Assembly: GCA_947174785.1 (NCBI GenBank)
Contig: CAMWKG010000004.1
Location: forward strand, 18,387 to 82,386
Direction: 5' to 3'
Length of the DNA stretch: 64,000 nt
DNA from: an uncultured Mollicutes bacterium
GTDB lineage: Bacteria > Bacillota_I > Bacilli_A > Acholeplasmatales > Anaeroplasmataceae
Shown here: positions 20,280 to 28,778 of the stretch, piece by piece
How positions within the stretch are numbered: the stretch's first letter is position 1
Layout: each line of letters begins with the position of its first letter
Position numbers and translations under genes: made by a program
The notes under the pieces: generated by a model
The model's database searches: none
Told to the model about the DNA's origin: nothing
The model's input: the letters and a program-made list of their open reading frames with translations, nothing else

Positions 20280-22652
20280 ATGAAAATTTCTAAAAATTGG
20301 TTAAAGGATTATTTAGATTTAGATCACATTTCCGATGAAGAATTATATAAGCAAATTAGTTTCCATGTCTGTGAAATAGAGACAATGAAGAAGATGGTAG
20401 ATGCTTCCTTATTATCCATTGGTAAGGTGTTAGAATGTGTAATGCATCCTGATAGTGATCACCTTCATGTGTGTCAGGTAGAAGTAAAGCCTGGTGAGGT
20501 TTCTCAGATTGTTTGTGGAGCTCCTAATGTGAGGGCAGGAGTTAAGGTTATTGTGGCTTTGCCTGGAGCTGTACTTCCTGGAGATTTTAAGATTAAGCCT
20601 TCAAAGATTCGTGGTGTAGAATCCTTTGGAATGCTTTGTTCCTTACAAGAATTAGGTATTGAAGAAAAGTATGTGGATGAAGAATTTAAAAATGGTATTT
20701 ATCTTTTAGATGATGAAGCAAAAGTAGGAGAAGATCCTCTAGCATATCTAGGCTTGGATGATACTATTATTGATTTAGATGTTACATCTAATCGTTCTGA
20801 TTTATTATCTATAGAGGGTGCAGCTTATGATATAGGTGCAGCTTTAAATCAAGAAATTTTACCTATAGAACCTTCTTTTGAGGTTAGCTCTAAAAAGAAT
20901 CCTGTTTCTGTAATTGTTGAAACAGAAAACTGTTATAAATATCATGCCAGATACTTAGCCAATGTAAAGATTGCACCTTCTCCACAGTGGATGAAGGCAA
21001 GACTAATTGCTAGTGGAATCCGTCCAATTAATAATGTAGTCGATATCACAAATTTTGTGCTTATGGAAATGGGACAACCTTTACACGCTTTTGATGGAGA
21101 CCGATTAGGAAATAAAATTGTAGTACGTATGGCTCATGATGGAGAAAAGCTTAAGACATTAGATGACATTGAGCGTACCTTAAATCATGAGGATATTGTG
21201 ATTACAAATGGAAATGAAGCTGTTTGTGTTGCAGGCGTTATGGGTGGTCTTACAACTGAGGTGGAAGACACAACAAAAAATATCATATTAGAAGCAGCTT
21301 ATTTTGATCCGCTTTCTATTAGAAGAACATCAACCAAGTTGGGATTAAAGAGTGAGTCCTCTATTCGTTTTGAACGTAAAATTGATTATGAACGCGTTGA
21401 ACGTGCTCTAGATTATGCAGCACAGCTTATGGAAGAATTATGCGGTGCTGAAATCTATGATGGTGTTGCAAGTGATATAAAGGTTATTCTTGAGCCTCAA
21501 GCTGTCACTGTTACAGCACATAAGATAAATTCTATTTTAGGTACAGCATTATCGAATGAAGAAGTAGAGGATATCTTTAATCGTTTACAATATTCCTATA
21601 CAAAAAACAATTTAGAATACACGATTACCTTACCTTCGCGCAGAATGGATTTAGAGCCATCTGTTCAGGATATTGCGGAAGATGTTGCAAGAATTTATGG
21701 CTATGAGAATATTCCTACAACCTTAGCTGCAACAAGAGATAAAGGCGGATTAACCTATTCCCAAAAGAGAATTCGTCTTCTTCGTCAAATTCTAGCCAAT
21801 ATGGGATTAAATGAGGTTGTGTCTTATTCTTTAATTGCAAAAAAGGATTTGAATTTATATACGACTACTGAATTAGAGCCTATCAGTGTTTTGATGCCAA
21901 TGACAGAGGATCGTGCTGTAATGCGTCAAAGCTTACTCAATGGAGTAATTGATGCTATTAGCTACAACAAAGCACGAAAAAATGAAGACCTTGCTTTCTT
22001 TGAAATTGGTAAGACCTATTCAAAAGAAAAAGAAGAGATGAAGCTTGCGATTGCATTATCCGGATTATATTCTTCTCATTTATGGAAGGGAGTAAAACAA
22101 GAGGCTAGCTTCTATCTATTAAAAGGTATTTTAGAATCCGTATTCCAAAAGCTCAATATAGATGTTTCCTTTACACCTTATTCTAATGTAGCTACCTTCC
22201 ATCCAGGAAGATGTGCTGCTATCGTTTATCAGGATAAGATGATTGGTCTATTAGGTCAGCTTCATCCAAAATTTAGTAAGGATATGGGAATCGGAACGAC
22301 AGTAGCCTTAGAAATTTGTTTAGAGGATATTATTACAGAGGTTAAACCTTTTACGTATCAGCCTTTGAATAAATTCCCAACAATTGTGCGTGATCTTGCG
22401 ATTGTATGCAAGAATGATATCCCAGCAGAGGATATTGCAAAGCTGATTAAGCAAACAGGAAAAAAGACATTAACTCGTGTAGAGTTATTTGATGTTTATA
22501 CTGGAGAAAATGTTGGTGCTGATGAGAAGTCTTTAGCCTTTAAGCTAGTGTTTGAGGATCCTACAAAGACTTTAGAAACAGAAGATGTAGATAAGCTAGT
22601 TAAATCTATTTTAAATCGACTGGATTATACTTATAAAGCAAGATTAAGATAG
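20280..22652 (+). CDS. pheT: Phenylalanyl-tRNA synthetase beta subunit
   Basis: A 790-residue partner of PheS carrying tRNA binding and editing. In order: tRNA-binding OB domain (about 40-150, HPDSDHLHVCQVEV and QIVCGAPNVRAGVKV), B3/B4 editing domain (about 210-390, with RPINNVVDITNFVLMEMGQP), B5 domain (about 405-475) and the C-terminal ferredoxin-like anticodon-binding domain (about 700-790, FPTIVRDLAIV). It starts one base after pheS ends. Confidence 0.98.
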   Translation: MKISKNWLKDYLDLDHISDEELYKQISFHVCEIETMKKMVDASLLSIGKVLECVMHPDSDHLHVCQVEVKPGEVSQIVCGAPNVRAGVKVIVALPGAVLPGDFKIKPSKIRGVESFGMLCSLQELGIEEKYVDEEFKNGIYLLDDEAKVGEDPLAYLGLDDTIIDLDVTSNRSDLLSIEGAAYDIGAALNQEILPIEPSFEVSSKKNPVSVIVETENCYKYHARYLANVKIAPSPQWMKARLIASGIRPINNVVDITNFVLMEMGQPLHAFDGDRLGNKIVVRMAHDGEKLKTLDDIERTLNHEDIVITNGNEAVCVAGVMGGLTTEVEDTTKNIILEAAYFDPLSIRRTSTKLGLKSESSIRFERKIDYERVERALDYAAQLMEELCGAEIYDGVASDIKVILEPQAVTVTAHKINSILGTALSNEEVEDIFNRLQYSYTKNNLEYTITLPSRRMDLEPSVQDIAEDVARIYGYENIPTTLAATRDKGGLTYSQKRIRLLRQILANMGLNEVVSYSLIAKKDLNLYTTTELEPISVLMPMTEDRAVMRQSLLNGVIDAISYNKARKNEDLAFFEIGKTYSKEKEEMKLAIALSGLYSSHLWKGVKQEASFYLLKGILESVFQKLNIDVSFTPYSNVATFHPGRCAAIVYQDKMIGLLGQLHPKFSKDMGIGTTVALEICLEDIITEVKPFTYQPLNKFPTIVRDLAIVCKNDIPAEDIAKLIKQTGKKTLTRVELFDVYTGENVGADEKSLAFKLVFEDPTKTLETEDVDKLVKSILNRLDYTYKARLR

Positions 22653-22689
22653 AATAAAAAAGATTTACTTTCAATCAAAATGAAAAATG

Positions 22690-22727
22690 ACCACCAAAAG
22701 TTTAGAAACTTGGTGGTTGTTTTTTCT
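22690..22727 (+). terminator. Terminator of the pheST operon
   Basis: ACCACCAA...TTGGTGGT stem with an inner AGTTT/AAACT extension and a following T run. Confidence 0.88.
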
Positions 22728-22796
22728 ATATCAACAAAATGTTGATTGAATATATAATTACATTTTGATATGATTATAGTGAAAGAAGTGATGGAT

Positions 22797-23429
22797 ATGG
22801 GGATTGGAAACAACATAAAAGAACAAAGAATTAAACAGGGATATACACAAAGAGAAGTTGCTGAAAAATTATTTGTTACAACTCAAGCTGTTTCTCGTTG
22901 GGAAAATAATGAAACTGAACCTTCCGTTGATACAATAAAAGCTTTGGCAGATTTATTTTCTATTTCCGTGGAAGTTCTTTTAGGAACAAAGTCAGAAGGA
23001 TTTGAGCACTTTACTCCTAAAACAAATTTATCTAAGAAGAATTATCTGTATTATTTCTTTATTTGGTTATTTGTTTTCTTTATGATGAGTGTATTATTTC
23101 TTTTATTAGGTATAAGAACACTTGATATTTCTAATATAATTATATGGTCTTTCCCTATGTTACTTTGTTTAGGCTTTGACATTTTCTATTTAAGAAAGTT
23201 GATTATTGTTTCTAGGATAAAAAGAATTGAGTATGGTAAGGTTATAGGAGTGGTTATATCTGGGCTCTTTTATAAAACTTATAAAATTTCTTTTGAAGGA
23301 GAAAATAAAGTTCATCAACAATTTCTTATCACTTTAAGTAAATATAAGTATATTTCCAATGAGCCTTGTGCATATGGGGTGGATAAAAAAGGAAAAGGAT
23401 ATTTAATTGATATTCATCTAAAGGACTAA
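22797..23429 (+). CDS. XRE-family regulator with a C-terminal membrane domain
   Basis: A 210-residue protein. The N-terminal Cro/CI helix-turn-helix is typical (IKEQRIKQGYTQREVAEKLF, then TTQAVSRWENNETEPSVDT, residues 5-45). Two hydrophobic helices follow (about 78-100 and 105-125), then a soluble C-terminal beta-rich domain. Such proteins may sense a membrane or surface signal; the target is unknown. The ATG at 22797 is chosen because GAAAGAAGTG lies 8 bases upstream; closer in-frame ATGs overlap that site. Confidence 0.8.
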   Translation: MGIGNNIKEQRIKQGYTQREVAEKLFVTTQAVSRWENNETEPSVDTIKALADLFSISVEVLLGTKSEGFEHFTPKTNLSKKNYLYYFFIWLFVFFMMSVLFLLLGIRTLDISNIIIWSFPMLLCLGFDIFYLRKLIIVSRIKRIEYGKVIGVVISGLFYKTYKISFEGENKVHQQFLITLSKYKYISNEPCAYGVDKKGKGYLIDIHLKD

Positions 23430-23445
23430 GTAGGTCCTTTTTTTC
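23421..23445 (+). terminator. Terminator after the XRE membrane regulator
   Basis: AAGGAC-TAAGTAG-GTCCTT hairpin overlapping the stop codon, followed by a T run. Confidence 0.7.
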
Positions 23446-23499
23446 TTGCTTTTTTTTATCTCATTATGTATAATTTAAAAAGGAAATAGGGGTGATTTT

Positions 23500-24522
23500 A
23501 TGGAAAGTATTTATAATTATACTGAAGATATGTTAAAAGAATATTGGATATCTAAGGGTGAAAAGTCCTTTCGTGCCCCTCAAATTATAGAATGGCTTTA
23601 TCGCCATCAGATTACATCCTTTGACGAAATCACCAATATGAAAAAGATAGTAATCGAAGAATTGAAAAAAGATTTTACATTAGGGACATTAGAATGTGTT
23701 ACCCATCAAAAATCTAAAGATGGCACACAGAAATTTTTATTTCAGCTTGAGGATGGGAACTTAATAGAAACAGTTTTAATGCACCAAGAATATGGCTATA
23801 GTGTCTGTGTTACAACAGAGGTAGGTTGTAATATGGACTGCCAATTTTGTGCAAGTGGAATGAAGAAGAAACTTAGAAATTTAGAGACTAAGGAAATGGT
23901 TCTTCAAATTTTGATGGTTTCTAAGCTTGCTCAAGTTAGAGTGAGTCATGTGGTTGTAATGGGAATTGGAGAGCCTTTTGACAATTATGACAATGTGATT
24001 TCTTTTTTGAAAATTATAAACCATCCTTTAGGATTAGAAATAGGAGCTAGACATATTACGGTTTCTACATGTGGAATTGTCCCTAAGATTATAGAATATT
24101 CTGATTTTGATTTACAAGTAAATTTAGCGATTAGCTTACATGCTCCTAACAATAAGATAAGAAATCAGCTTATGCCAATCAATAAGGCATATCCTGTAGA
24201 AGAAATTGTAAAGGCAATTCGTTACTATATCCATAAAACAAACCGAAGAGTAACCATAGAATATATCCTCATCAAAGGCATCAATGATTCTGTAGAATGT
24301 GCAGACGAGCTTGCCACTTTATTACATGGTTTAAATGTTTATGTCAATTTAATTCCTTATAATGAAGTTGTTGGCAAACCTTATGAGCGTTCTAAAAAAG
24401 AGGATATGGTAGCCTTCTTCGACTGGTTAAAGAAAAGAAGAATTAATGTGCAGCTACGTAAGGAACAGGGCTCAGACATAGATGCTGCTTGTGGACAATT
24501 AAGAAGTAAGCATTTGAAATAA
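23500..24522 (+). CDS. rlmN: Dual-specificity 23S rRNA/tRNA adenine-C2 methyltransferase RlmN
   Basis: A radical-SAM enzyme methylating A2503 of 23S rRNA and A37 of some tRNAs. Its 340 residues carry the [4Fe-4S] motif CNMDCQFC (about residues 110-117), GIGEPFDNYDNV and the resolving Cys near the C-terminus in DIDAACGQLR. SD GGGGTGA precedes the ATG. In Bacillus it is followed by prpC-prkC-rsgA; here a terminator and a kinase-less PASTA gene follow. Confidence 0.97.
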   Translation: MESIYNYTEDMLKEYWISKGEKSFRAPQIIEWLYRHQITSFDEITNMKKIVIEELKKDFTLGTLECVTHQKSKDGTQKFLFQLEDGNLIETVLMHQEYGYSVCVTTEVGCNMDCQFCASGMKKKLRNLETKEMVLQILMVSKLAQVRVSHVVVMGIGEPFDNYDNVISFLKIINHPLGLEIGARHITVSTCGIVPKIIEYSDFDLQVNLAISLHAPNNKIRNQLMPINKAYPVEEIVKAIRYYIHKTNRRVTIEYILIKGINDSVECADELATLLHGLNVYVNLIPYNEVVGKPYERSKKEDMVAFFDWLKKRRINVQLRKEQGSDIDAACGQLRSKHLK

Positions 24523-24525
24523 ATA

Positions 24526-24558
24526 AAAAATCTCTTCTGAAGAAAAGAAGAGATTTTT
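24526..24558 (+). terminator. Terminator after rlmN
   Basis: AAAAATCTCTTCT / AGAAGAGATTTTT stem with a short purine loop, then T-rich sequence. Confidence 0.85.
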
Positions 24559-24635
24559 AGTTTTATTAGACAGCGTTATTCGTTAAAATACTTCATATTT
24601 TGTAGTTTTTGTCAAATACTATTAATGGTGATTTT

Positions 24636-25511
24636 ATGAAGTGGATATTAAGACTATGGTTAGTAACCTTTGGAATAATTTTAATATGGATTTATTTTTT
24701 ATTTATTTCTCCTAAAATATTTAATAACCATATTGTTACCATTCCAAATGTTGTTAATCTAAGCGAAGAACAAGCGATAAAGCAACTAAATAAAAATAAG
24801 ATTAAATATCAGATTACCTATATTGAGAGTGAAGAAGAGGTTGCCTTAAAAACTGTACCTTATGCAGGAACAAATATTAAGTCGGATTATGTGATTTCTT
24901 TGTATGTTGGAAAGATTATGCCTGCAGCATATAAAAGCTATTTAGGAAGAGTATATGAAAATATCGCTGATGAAATAGAATTGATGTGTAATAATCATGG
25001 TTTAAAATTGAAACTAGAATATGAAGAAACTGATAATACGATTAGTGGCGTTATTATAAGAGAGTCTTTAGTTGATGGTTCTATATTGAATCAGGGAGAT
25101 GAATTATGTTTAACCATCTCAACAAACCATTCCTCTTATATGCTTCCAGACTTTGTTGGAATGACTATAGATGATGCATTAAAGCTTATTACAGAATATA
25201 ACATTAAAGTCAATTTAACGTATATTCCTACGCCTGTAGATGAAGATATTATCATTTTTCAATCAACTCCTCCAAGTACTTTAATTCAAAAGAATAATCC
25301 TTATGCATTAGACCTATATATCTCAAAAGGTGTCAAGCCTACTATGGTTGTTGATGTAGATTTCTTTATAGAGGTTATACATAATTTGGGGTATGATATG
25401 GAAATAAATTATGTAAATTCTAATGATTTAGAAAATAAATTAGTTGCGTTTGATGTCCAAAAGTTATATGATAGTAATATAGTAAAATATATCCTTTGGA
25501 TTACAAAATAG
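24636..25511 (+). CDS. Membrane-anchored PASTA-repeat protein lacking a kinase domain
   Basis: A 291-residue protein in the chromosomal slot of the Ser/Thr kinase PrkC (between rlmN and rsgA). It has only a six-residue cytosolic end, one membrane helix (about 7-28), three PASTA units outside (about 36-93, 95-165, 166-235; for example TIPNVVNLSEEQAIKQLN and MLPDFVGMTIDDALKLI), and a weaker fourth (236-291). PASTA domains bind muropeptides or lipid II. No catalytic motif and no PrpC phosphatase gene is present. The ATG at 24636 follows GGTGA-TTTT; the longer frame from 24609 has no SD. Confidence 0.85.
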   Translation: MKWILRLWLVTFGIILIWIYFLFISPKIFNNHIVTIPNVVNLSEEQAIKQLNKNKIKYQITYIESEEEVALKTVPYAGTNIKSDYVISLYVGKIMPAAYKSYLGRVYENIADEIELMCNNHGLKLKLEYEETDNTISGVIIRESLVDGSILNQGDELCLTISTNHSSYMLPDFVGMTIDDALKLITEYNIKVNLTYIPTPVDEDIIIFQSTPPSTLIQKNNPYALDLYISKGVKPTMVVDVDFFIEVIHNLGYDMEINYVNSNDLENKLVAFDVQKLYDSNIVKYILWITK

Positions 25512-25520
25512 GAGAGCTTG

Positions 25521-26438
25521 ATGCAAGGAAGAATAATCAATTTAAATGGCGGAAAATATCAGGTGGTATTAGAAGATAATACAATTGTCACTATACCAGC
25601 TAGAGGGAAATTTAGAAGTATAAAGAAAGTTCAAGCCAATCCCAATAGCTTAAGTAAAAAAGAAACAGTGATGACAGTTAAAAATTCTCCAAAGGTTGGA
25701 GATCTTGTAACTGTTTTAGATCATCGTATTGATTCTATTTTAGAACGTAAAAATGAACTGATTCGACCTGATATTTCTAATGTTGATCAAATATTATTAG
25801 TGTTTGCCGCTAAGGAACCAGATTTTTCTTCCTATTTATTGGATTTATTCATTGTGAATATTGCAAAGCATAATATTCATCCTGTTATTGTTATTACCAA
25901 AATTGACAAACTAAATGAAGATGAATTTACTCAATTAAAACAACAGTTATCCTACTATGAAAAATTGGGCTATGATGTATTATATGTAAATAGTAAAAGT
26001 GGTGAAGGTGTCACAGAGGTTGCAAAGCTTTTAGAATCTAAGGTAACAGTTTTATCAGGACAAACTGGCGCTGGGAAATCAACATTAATTAATGCCATTT
26101 TTCCTGACTTTGAACTCAAGACACAAGAGATCAGTCAAGCTTTAGGTAGAGGAAAGCATACAACTAGAGAAACGACACTTTATGCCTATAAGAATGGGTA
26201 TATTGGAGATACTCCTGGTTTTTCCAAATTAGATGTTTTAGGAATAGAAAAGAAGGAGCTTTCTAATTTGTTTGTTGAATTCTCAGAGGAAACGTGTAGA
26301 TTTAAGGACTGCTTGCATCAAAAAAACGCAAAGGATTGTGGTGTACACAACGCTGTTTTAGAAGGGAGAATTTTGCCTTCAAGACATGAAAATTATTTGA
26401 AAATGCTTATGCAGATTGAAAAGGGGGAAAGAAGATAA
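25521..26438 (+). CDS. rsgA: Ribosome small subunit-dependent GTPase RsgA
   Basis: A late 30S maturation GTPase, 305 residues. An N-terminal OB domain is followed by a circularly permuted GTPase: G4 ITKIDKLN (about 127), then G1 GQTGAGKSTLIN (about 179) and G3 DTPGFSKL (about 233). A C-terminal zinc site follows (CRFKDCLHQ...DCGVHNAV). The ATG at 25521 follows GGAGAG; TTG at 25518 is also in frame. The stop overlaps rpe by one base. Confidence 0.97.
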   Translation: MQGRIINLNGGKYQVVLEDNTIVTIPARGKFRSIKKVQANPNSLSKKETVMTVKNSPKVGDLVTVLDHRIDSILERKNELIRPDISNVDQILLVFAAKEPDFSSYLLDLFIVNIAKHNIHPVIVITKIDKLNEDEFTQLKQQLSYYEKLGYDVLYVNSKSGEGVTEVAKLLESKVTVLSGQTGAGKSTLINAIFPDFELKTQEISQALGRGKHTTRETTLYAYKNGYIGDTPGFSKLDVLGIEKKELSNLFVEFSEETCRFKDCLHQKNAKDCGVHNAVLEGRILPSRHENYLKMLMQIEKGERR

Positions 26439-27079
26439 TGGAGATATCTTTATCTATTTTAAATATGGATTATAACCATATTGAAGAAGAACTAAATAAA
26501 TATAGAGAAGAAATAAAATATCTTCACTTAGATATTATGGATGGTCACTTTGTTCCAAATATCAGCTTTGGACCGGCAGTAGTAAAATCCATTCACAAAG
26601 AAAATGATTTTATTTATGATACTCATTTAATGATTTCTGACCCTATGAAATATATAAAAGAATTTGTAGAAGCTGGTAGTGATTATATTACCTTTCATTT
26701 AGAAGCAGTAGAAAATGTTATTGAAGTTATAGACTATATTCATAGCTTCGGTGTAAAGGCAGGACTATCTGTTAAACCTAATACAAAGGTAGAAGAATTG
26801 CTTCCATACTTATCTAAATTGGATTTGGTTTTAGTTATGTCTGTTGAGCCTGGCTTTGGCGGGCAAAGGTTTATGGATGGTTCTATTGATAAGGTAAGAC
26901 TGCTAAAAGAGTGGAAAGAAGAAAGAAACTATTCTTATTTGATTAGCATAGATGGTGGCATTAACGATTTAACTCTTAATAAGGTTGAACCATACTTAGA
27001 CTTGGTTGTAGTAGGATCATACATCACCGCATCTAAAAACCCTTTAGAAAATATTAAGCTACTTAAGCATAATTTATAG
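26438..27079 (+). CDS. rpe: Ribulose-phosphate 3-epimerase
   Basis: Pentose phosphate pathway TIM barrel, 213 residues. Catalytic and metal-binding motifs are present: LHLDIMDGHFVPNISFG (about residues 27-43), DTHLMI, VMSVEPGFGGQ and the late ISIDGGIN. TAATG overlap with rsgA. The same rsgA-rpe order is found in Bacillus, where spoVM lies just beyond. Confidence 0.97.
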   Translation: MEISLSILNMDYNHIEEELNKYREEIKYLHLDIMDGHFVPNISFGPAVVKSIHKENDFIYDTHLMISDPMKYIKEFVEAGSDYITFHLEAVENVIEVIDYIHSFGVKAGLSVKPNTKVEELLPYLSKLDLVLVMSVEPGFGGQRFMDGSIDKVRLLKEWKEERNYSYLISIDGGINDLTLNKVEPYLDLVVVGSYITASKNPLENIKLLKHNL

Positions 27080-27113
27080 GCAATCCACATAAGGTATACT
27101 AAAGGTGATACCC

Positions 27114-27185
27114 ATTAGAATCATTATTATTAAGCTTCCTAATTTCTTAGTGAAATTTTTAAGTTTGTTTTCCAGAAAAAAATAA
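27114..27185 (+). CDS. spoVM: SpoVM-like sporulation micropeptide, apparent ATT start
   Basis: A 23-residue frame reading MRIIIIKLPNFLVKFLSLFSRKK if ATT initiates. B. subtilis SpoVM (26 residues) has IKLPKFL at positions 6-12 with the key Pro9; here IKLPNFL is also at 6-12 with Pro9, followed by an amphipathic basic tail. The SD GGTGA is 5 bases before ATT (27114), the spacing of other genes here. A GTG at 27105 is in frame but overlaps that SD. It lies 35 bases after rpe, as in Bacillus apart from thiN, and a terminator begins 16 bases after its stop. SpoVM marks the curved forespore membrane for coat assembly. Confidence 0.72.
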   Translation: MRIIIIKLPNFLVKFLSLFSRKK

Positions 27186-27200
27186 ATAGTAGTAGGAAAG

Positions 27201-27240
27201 ATAGAAATTCTTAAAAAGATTTCTATTTTTTTATTTTTTT
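27201..27240 (+). terminator. Terminator after the spoVM-like gene
   Basis: ATAGAAAT pairs with ATTTCTAT across a 10-nt loop, followed by a long T-rich tract. Confidence 0.75.
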
Positions 27241-27252
27241 TTGAAAAAACTA

Positions 27253-27307
27253 TTGACAGTTGAATGTATATTCAACTATAATATATATGGTTGAGCAACC
27301 ATTCAAC
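27253..27307 (+). promoter_or_regulatory. Metal-cassette promoter with two ArsR operators
   Basis: TTGACA (27253-27258) and TATAAT (27277-27282) are separated by 18 bp that consist exactly of the palindrome GTTGAAT-GTAT-ATTCAAC (27259-27276). A second, imperfect copy, GTTGAGC-AACC-ATTCAAC (27290-27307), lies after the -10. Centres are 31 bp apart, about three helical turns. Bound repressor would cover both the spacer and the start site. Confidence 0.8.
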
Positions 27308-27326
27308 TATCGAAAGGGTGAAAAAT

Positions 27327-27701
27327 ATGAAAGATTTCATGGATTGTGAAATAGAACATCCGCATAATAAACTCATTAAAGAGGTTAAATCCCTAATGCC
27401 AAAAGAAGAATATCTTTATGATGTAGCTGAGCTTTTTAAGGTGTTTGGTGATTCTACAAGAACTAGAATTCTTGCAGCCCTTTTTAATCACGAATTATGT
27501 GTATGTGATATTGGTAAAGTTGTTGACATGACAAAATCTGCAGTTTCTCATCAGCTTAAGGTCTTAAGAGATTTTAATTTGGTTAAATGTCGTAAGCAAG
27601 GTAAGGAAGTTTTTTATTCTTTAGCGGATGAACATGTGTTTATGATTTACGAAAAGGCTCTTGAGCATATATTAGAAAAAAAGGAAGGTATTGAAGAATG
27701 A
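27327..27701 (+). CDS. ArsR/SmtB-family metal-sensing repressor
   Basis: A 124-residue winged-helix repressor. The DNA-reading helix is DMTKSAVSHQLKVLRDFNLV (about residues 71-90). It has both classic metal sites: CVC in ELCVCDI (alpha3-type soft metal site, as in CadC) and D-x-H-x10-H-x2-E in the last helix (alpha5 zinc site, as in SmtB and CzrA). Zn, Cd or Pb sensing is expected. The ATG at 27327 follows AAGGGTG; the longer frame overlaps the operator. Stop overlaps the HMA gene by 4 bases. Confidence 0.92.
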   Translation: MKDFMDCEIEHPHNKLIKEVKSLMPKEEYLYDVAELFKVFGDSTRTRILAALFNHELCVCDIGKVVDMTKSAVSHQLKVLRDFNLVKCRKQGKEVFYSLADEHVFMIYEKALEHILEKKEGIEE

Positions 27702-27916
27702 AAAAAGTATTTAAATTAGTGGATTTAGATTGTGCAAACTGTGCAGCTAAAATGGAAAGAAGTATTTTAAAAATTAAAGGAGTACAATCTGCAAATGTTA
27801 GCTTTATGTCTCAAAAGCTAACATTAGAAGCACCAGATGATGAGTTTGAAACCATCATGGATGAGGTTGTACGCGTTTGCAAAAAGGTAGAACCTGATTG
27901 TATTATAAAAAGATAA
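27698..27916 (+). CDS. Stand-alone heavy-metal-associated (HMA) domain protein
   Basis: A 72-residue ferredoxin-like metal-binding protein with the motif DCANCAAKME (about residues 10-19). The Asp before the first Cys is typical of HMA domains from Zn/Cd P1B ATPases. The ATPase two genes downstream has no HMA domain of its own, so this is probably its detached metal-binding or chaperone module. Coupled by ATGA to the repressor gene. Confidence 0.9.
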   Translation: MKKVFKLVDLDCANCAAKMERSILKIKGVQSANVSFMSQKLTLEAPDDEFETIMDEVVRVCKKVEPDCIIKR

Positions 27917-27933
27917 TATAAGGATATAGCAGT

Positions 27934-28761
27934 ATGAATACACTTATTCTTGTATTATCCTTGATTGCAGGAACTATTGGTACAGGTGTTGGTGGCGTTT
28001 TAGGTGTTCTACTTAAAAACAAAGGAAATAAGGTGATGAGTAGAATCTTGAGCTTTGCAGGTGGAGTAATGGTTGGTATTGTTGTATTTGAGATGGTACC
28101 TGAATCTATTGCAAAAACAAGATTTGAAGAACATCCCTATGGTGTCTTTATTACCTTTGCAGCAGTGGTTTGTGGAATTTTGCTTACCTTTGGGTTAAAC
28201 AAGATATTAGACCAATTAGAGAATGTAAGAGAAACACACAGAAGCCTAGAAGAACTACACCATGAGACACAGGTCTTACAATTAACTCAAAATCAAAATG
28301 AAACAGGTACGAGTAAAAAAGCCTTAGTTAAGGCTGGTCTTATTATGCTACTTGCGATTATGTTTCATAATATTCCTGAAGGTATGGCAATAGGGGCAAC
28401 AGGTACGGCTGAGGTAAAAATGGGTGTATTAGTTGCAATACTAATTGCTGTACACAATGTACCTGAGGGTATGGCTATTTCAGCACCTTTAGCTAGTGGA
28501 GGTATGAAAGGCTGGAAGACTATTCTTTTAACCTCTTTGGCAGGAGCTGCTACCGTAGTTGGAGCAGTAATAGGTATGGCTATTGGTGGAATTGGTACCC
28601 TTGCGATTGGAATCTGTATGGGTATTGCAGGAGGAGCAATGCTATATGTAACCTTCTGCGAAATTATTCCGCAGTCTATACTAATGGATGAGGGAAGAAT
28701 TCCTGCAATAAGTATGCTTGTCGGAATATTGTGTGCAATGGTTTTTGTTTATTTATTTTAA
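27934..28761 (+). CDS. ZIP-family metal transporter
   Basis: A 275-residue membrane protein with about eight helices. The two metal-site helices carry MFHNIPEGMAIG (about residue 149) and VHNVPEGMAIS (about residue 175), the ZIP signatures. A polar Glu/Gln/Asn-rich loop lies between TM3 and TM4. Family members usually import Zn2+ or related ions; in an operon with an exporter its direction and role are unclear. Confidence 0.92.
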   Translation: MNTLILVLSLIAGTIGTGVGGVLGVLLKNKGNKVMSRILSFAGGVMVGIVVFEMVPESIAKTRFEEHPYGVFITFAAVVCGILLTFGLNKILDQLENVRETHRSLEELHHETQVLQLTQNQNETGTSKKALVKAGLIMLLAIMFHNIPEGMAIGATGTAEVKMGVLVAILIAVHNVPEGMAISAPLASGGMKGWKTILLTSLAGAATVVGAVIGMAIGGIGTLAIGICMGIAGGAMLYVTFCEIIPQSILMDEGRIPAISMLVGILCAMVFVYLF

Positions 28762-28778
28762 AGATTAGAGGGATGATT

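Noticed and set aside
27105..27107. GTG as the start of the spoVM-like peptide (26 residues).
   Set aside because: It overlaps the GGTGA ribosome-binding site and would shift the IKLPNFL motif three residues from its place in SpoVM; kept only as an alternative.
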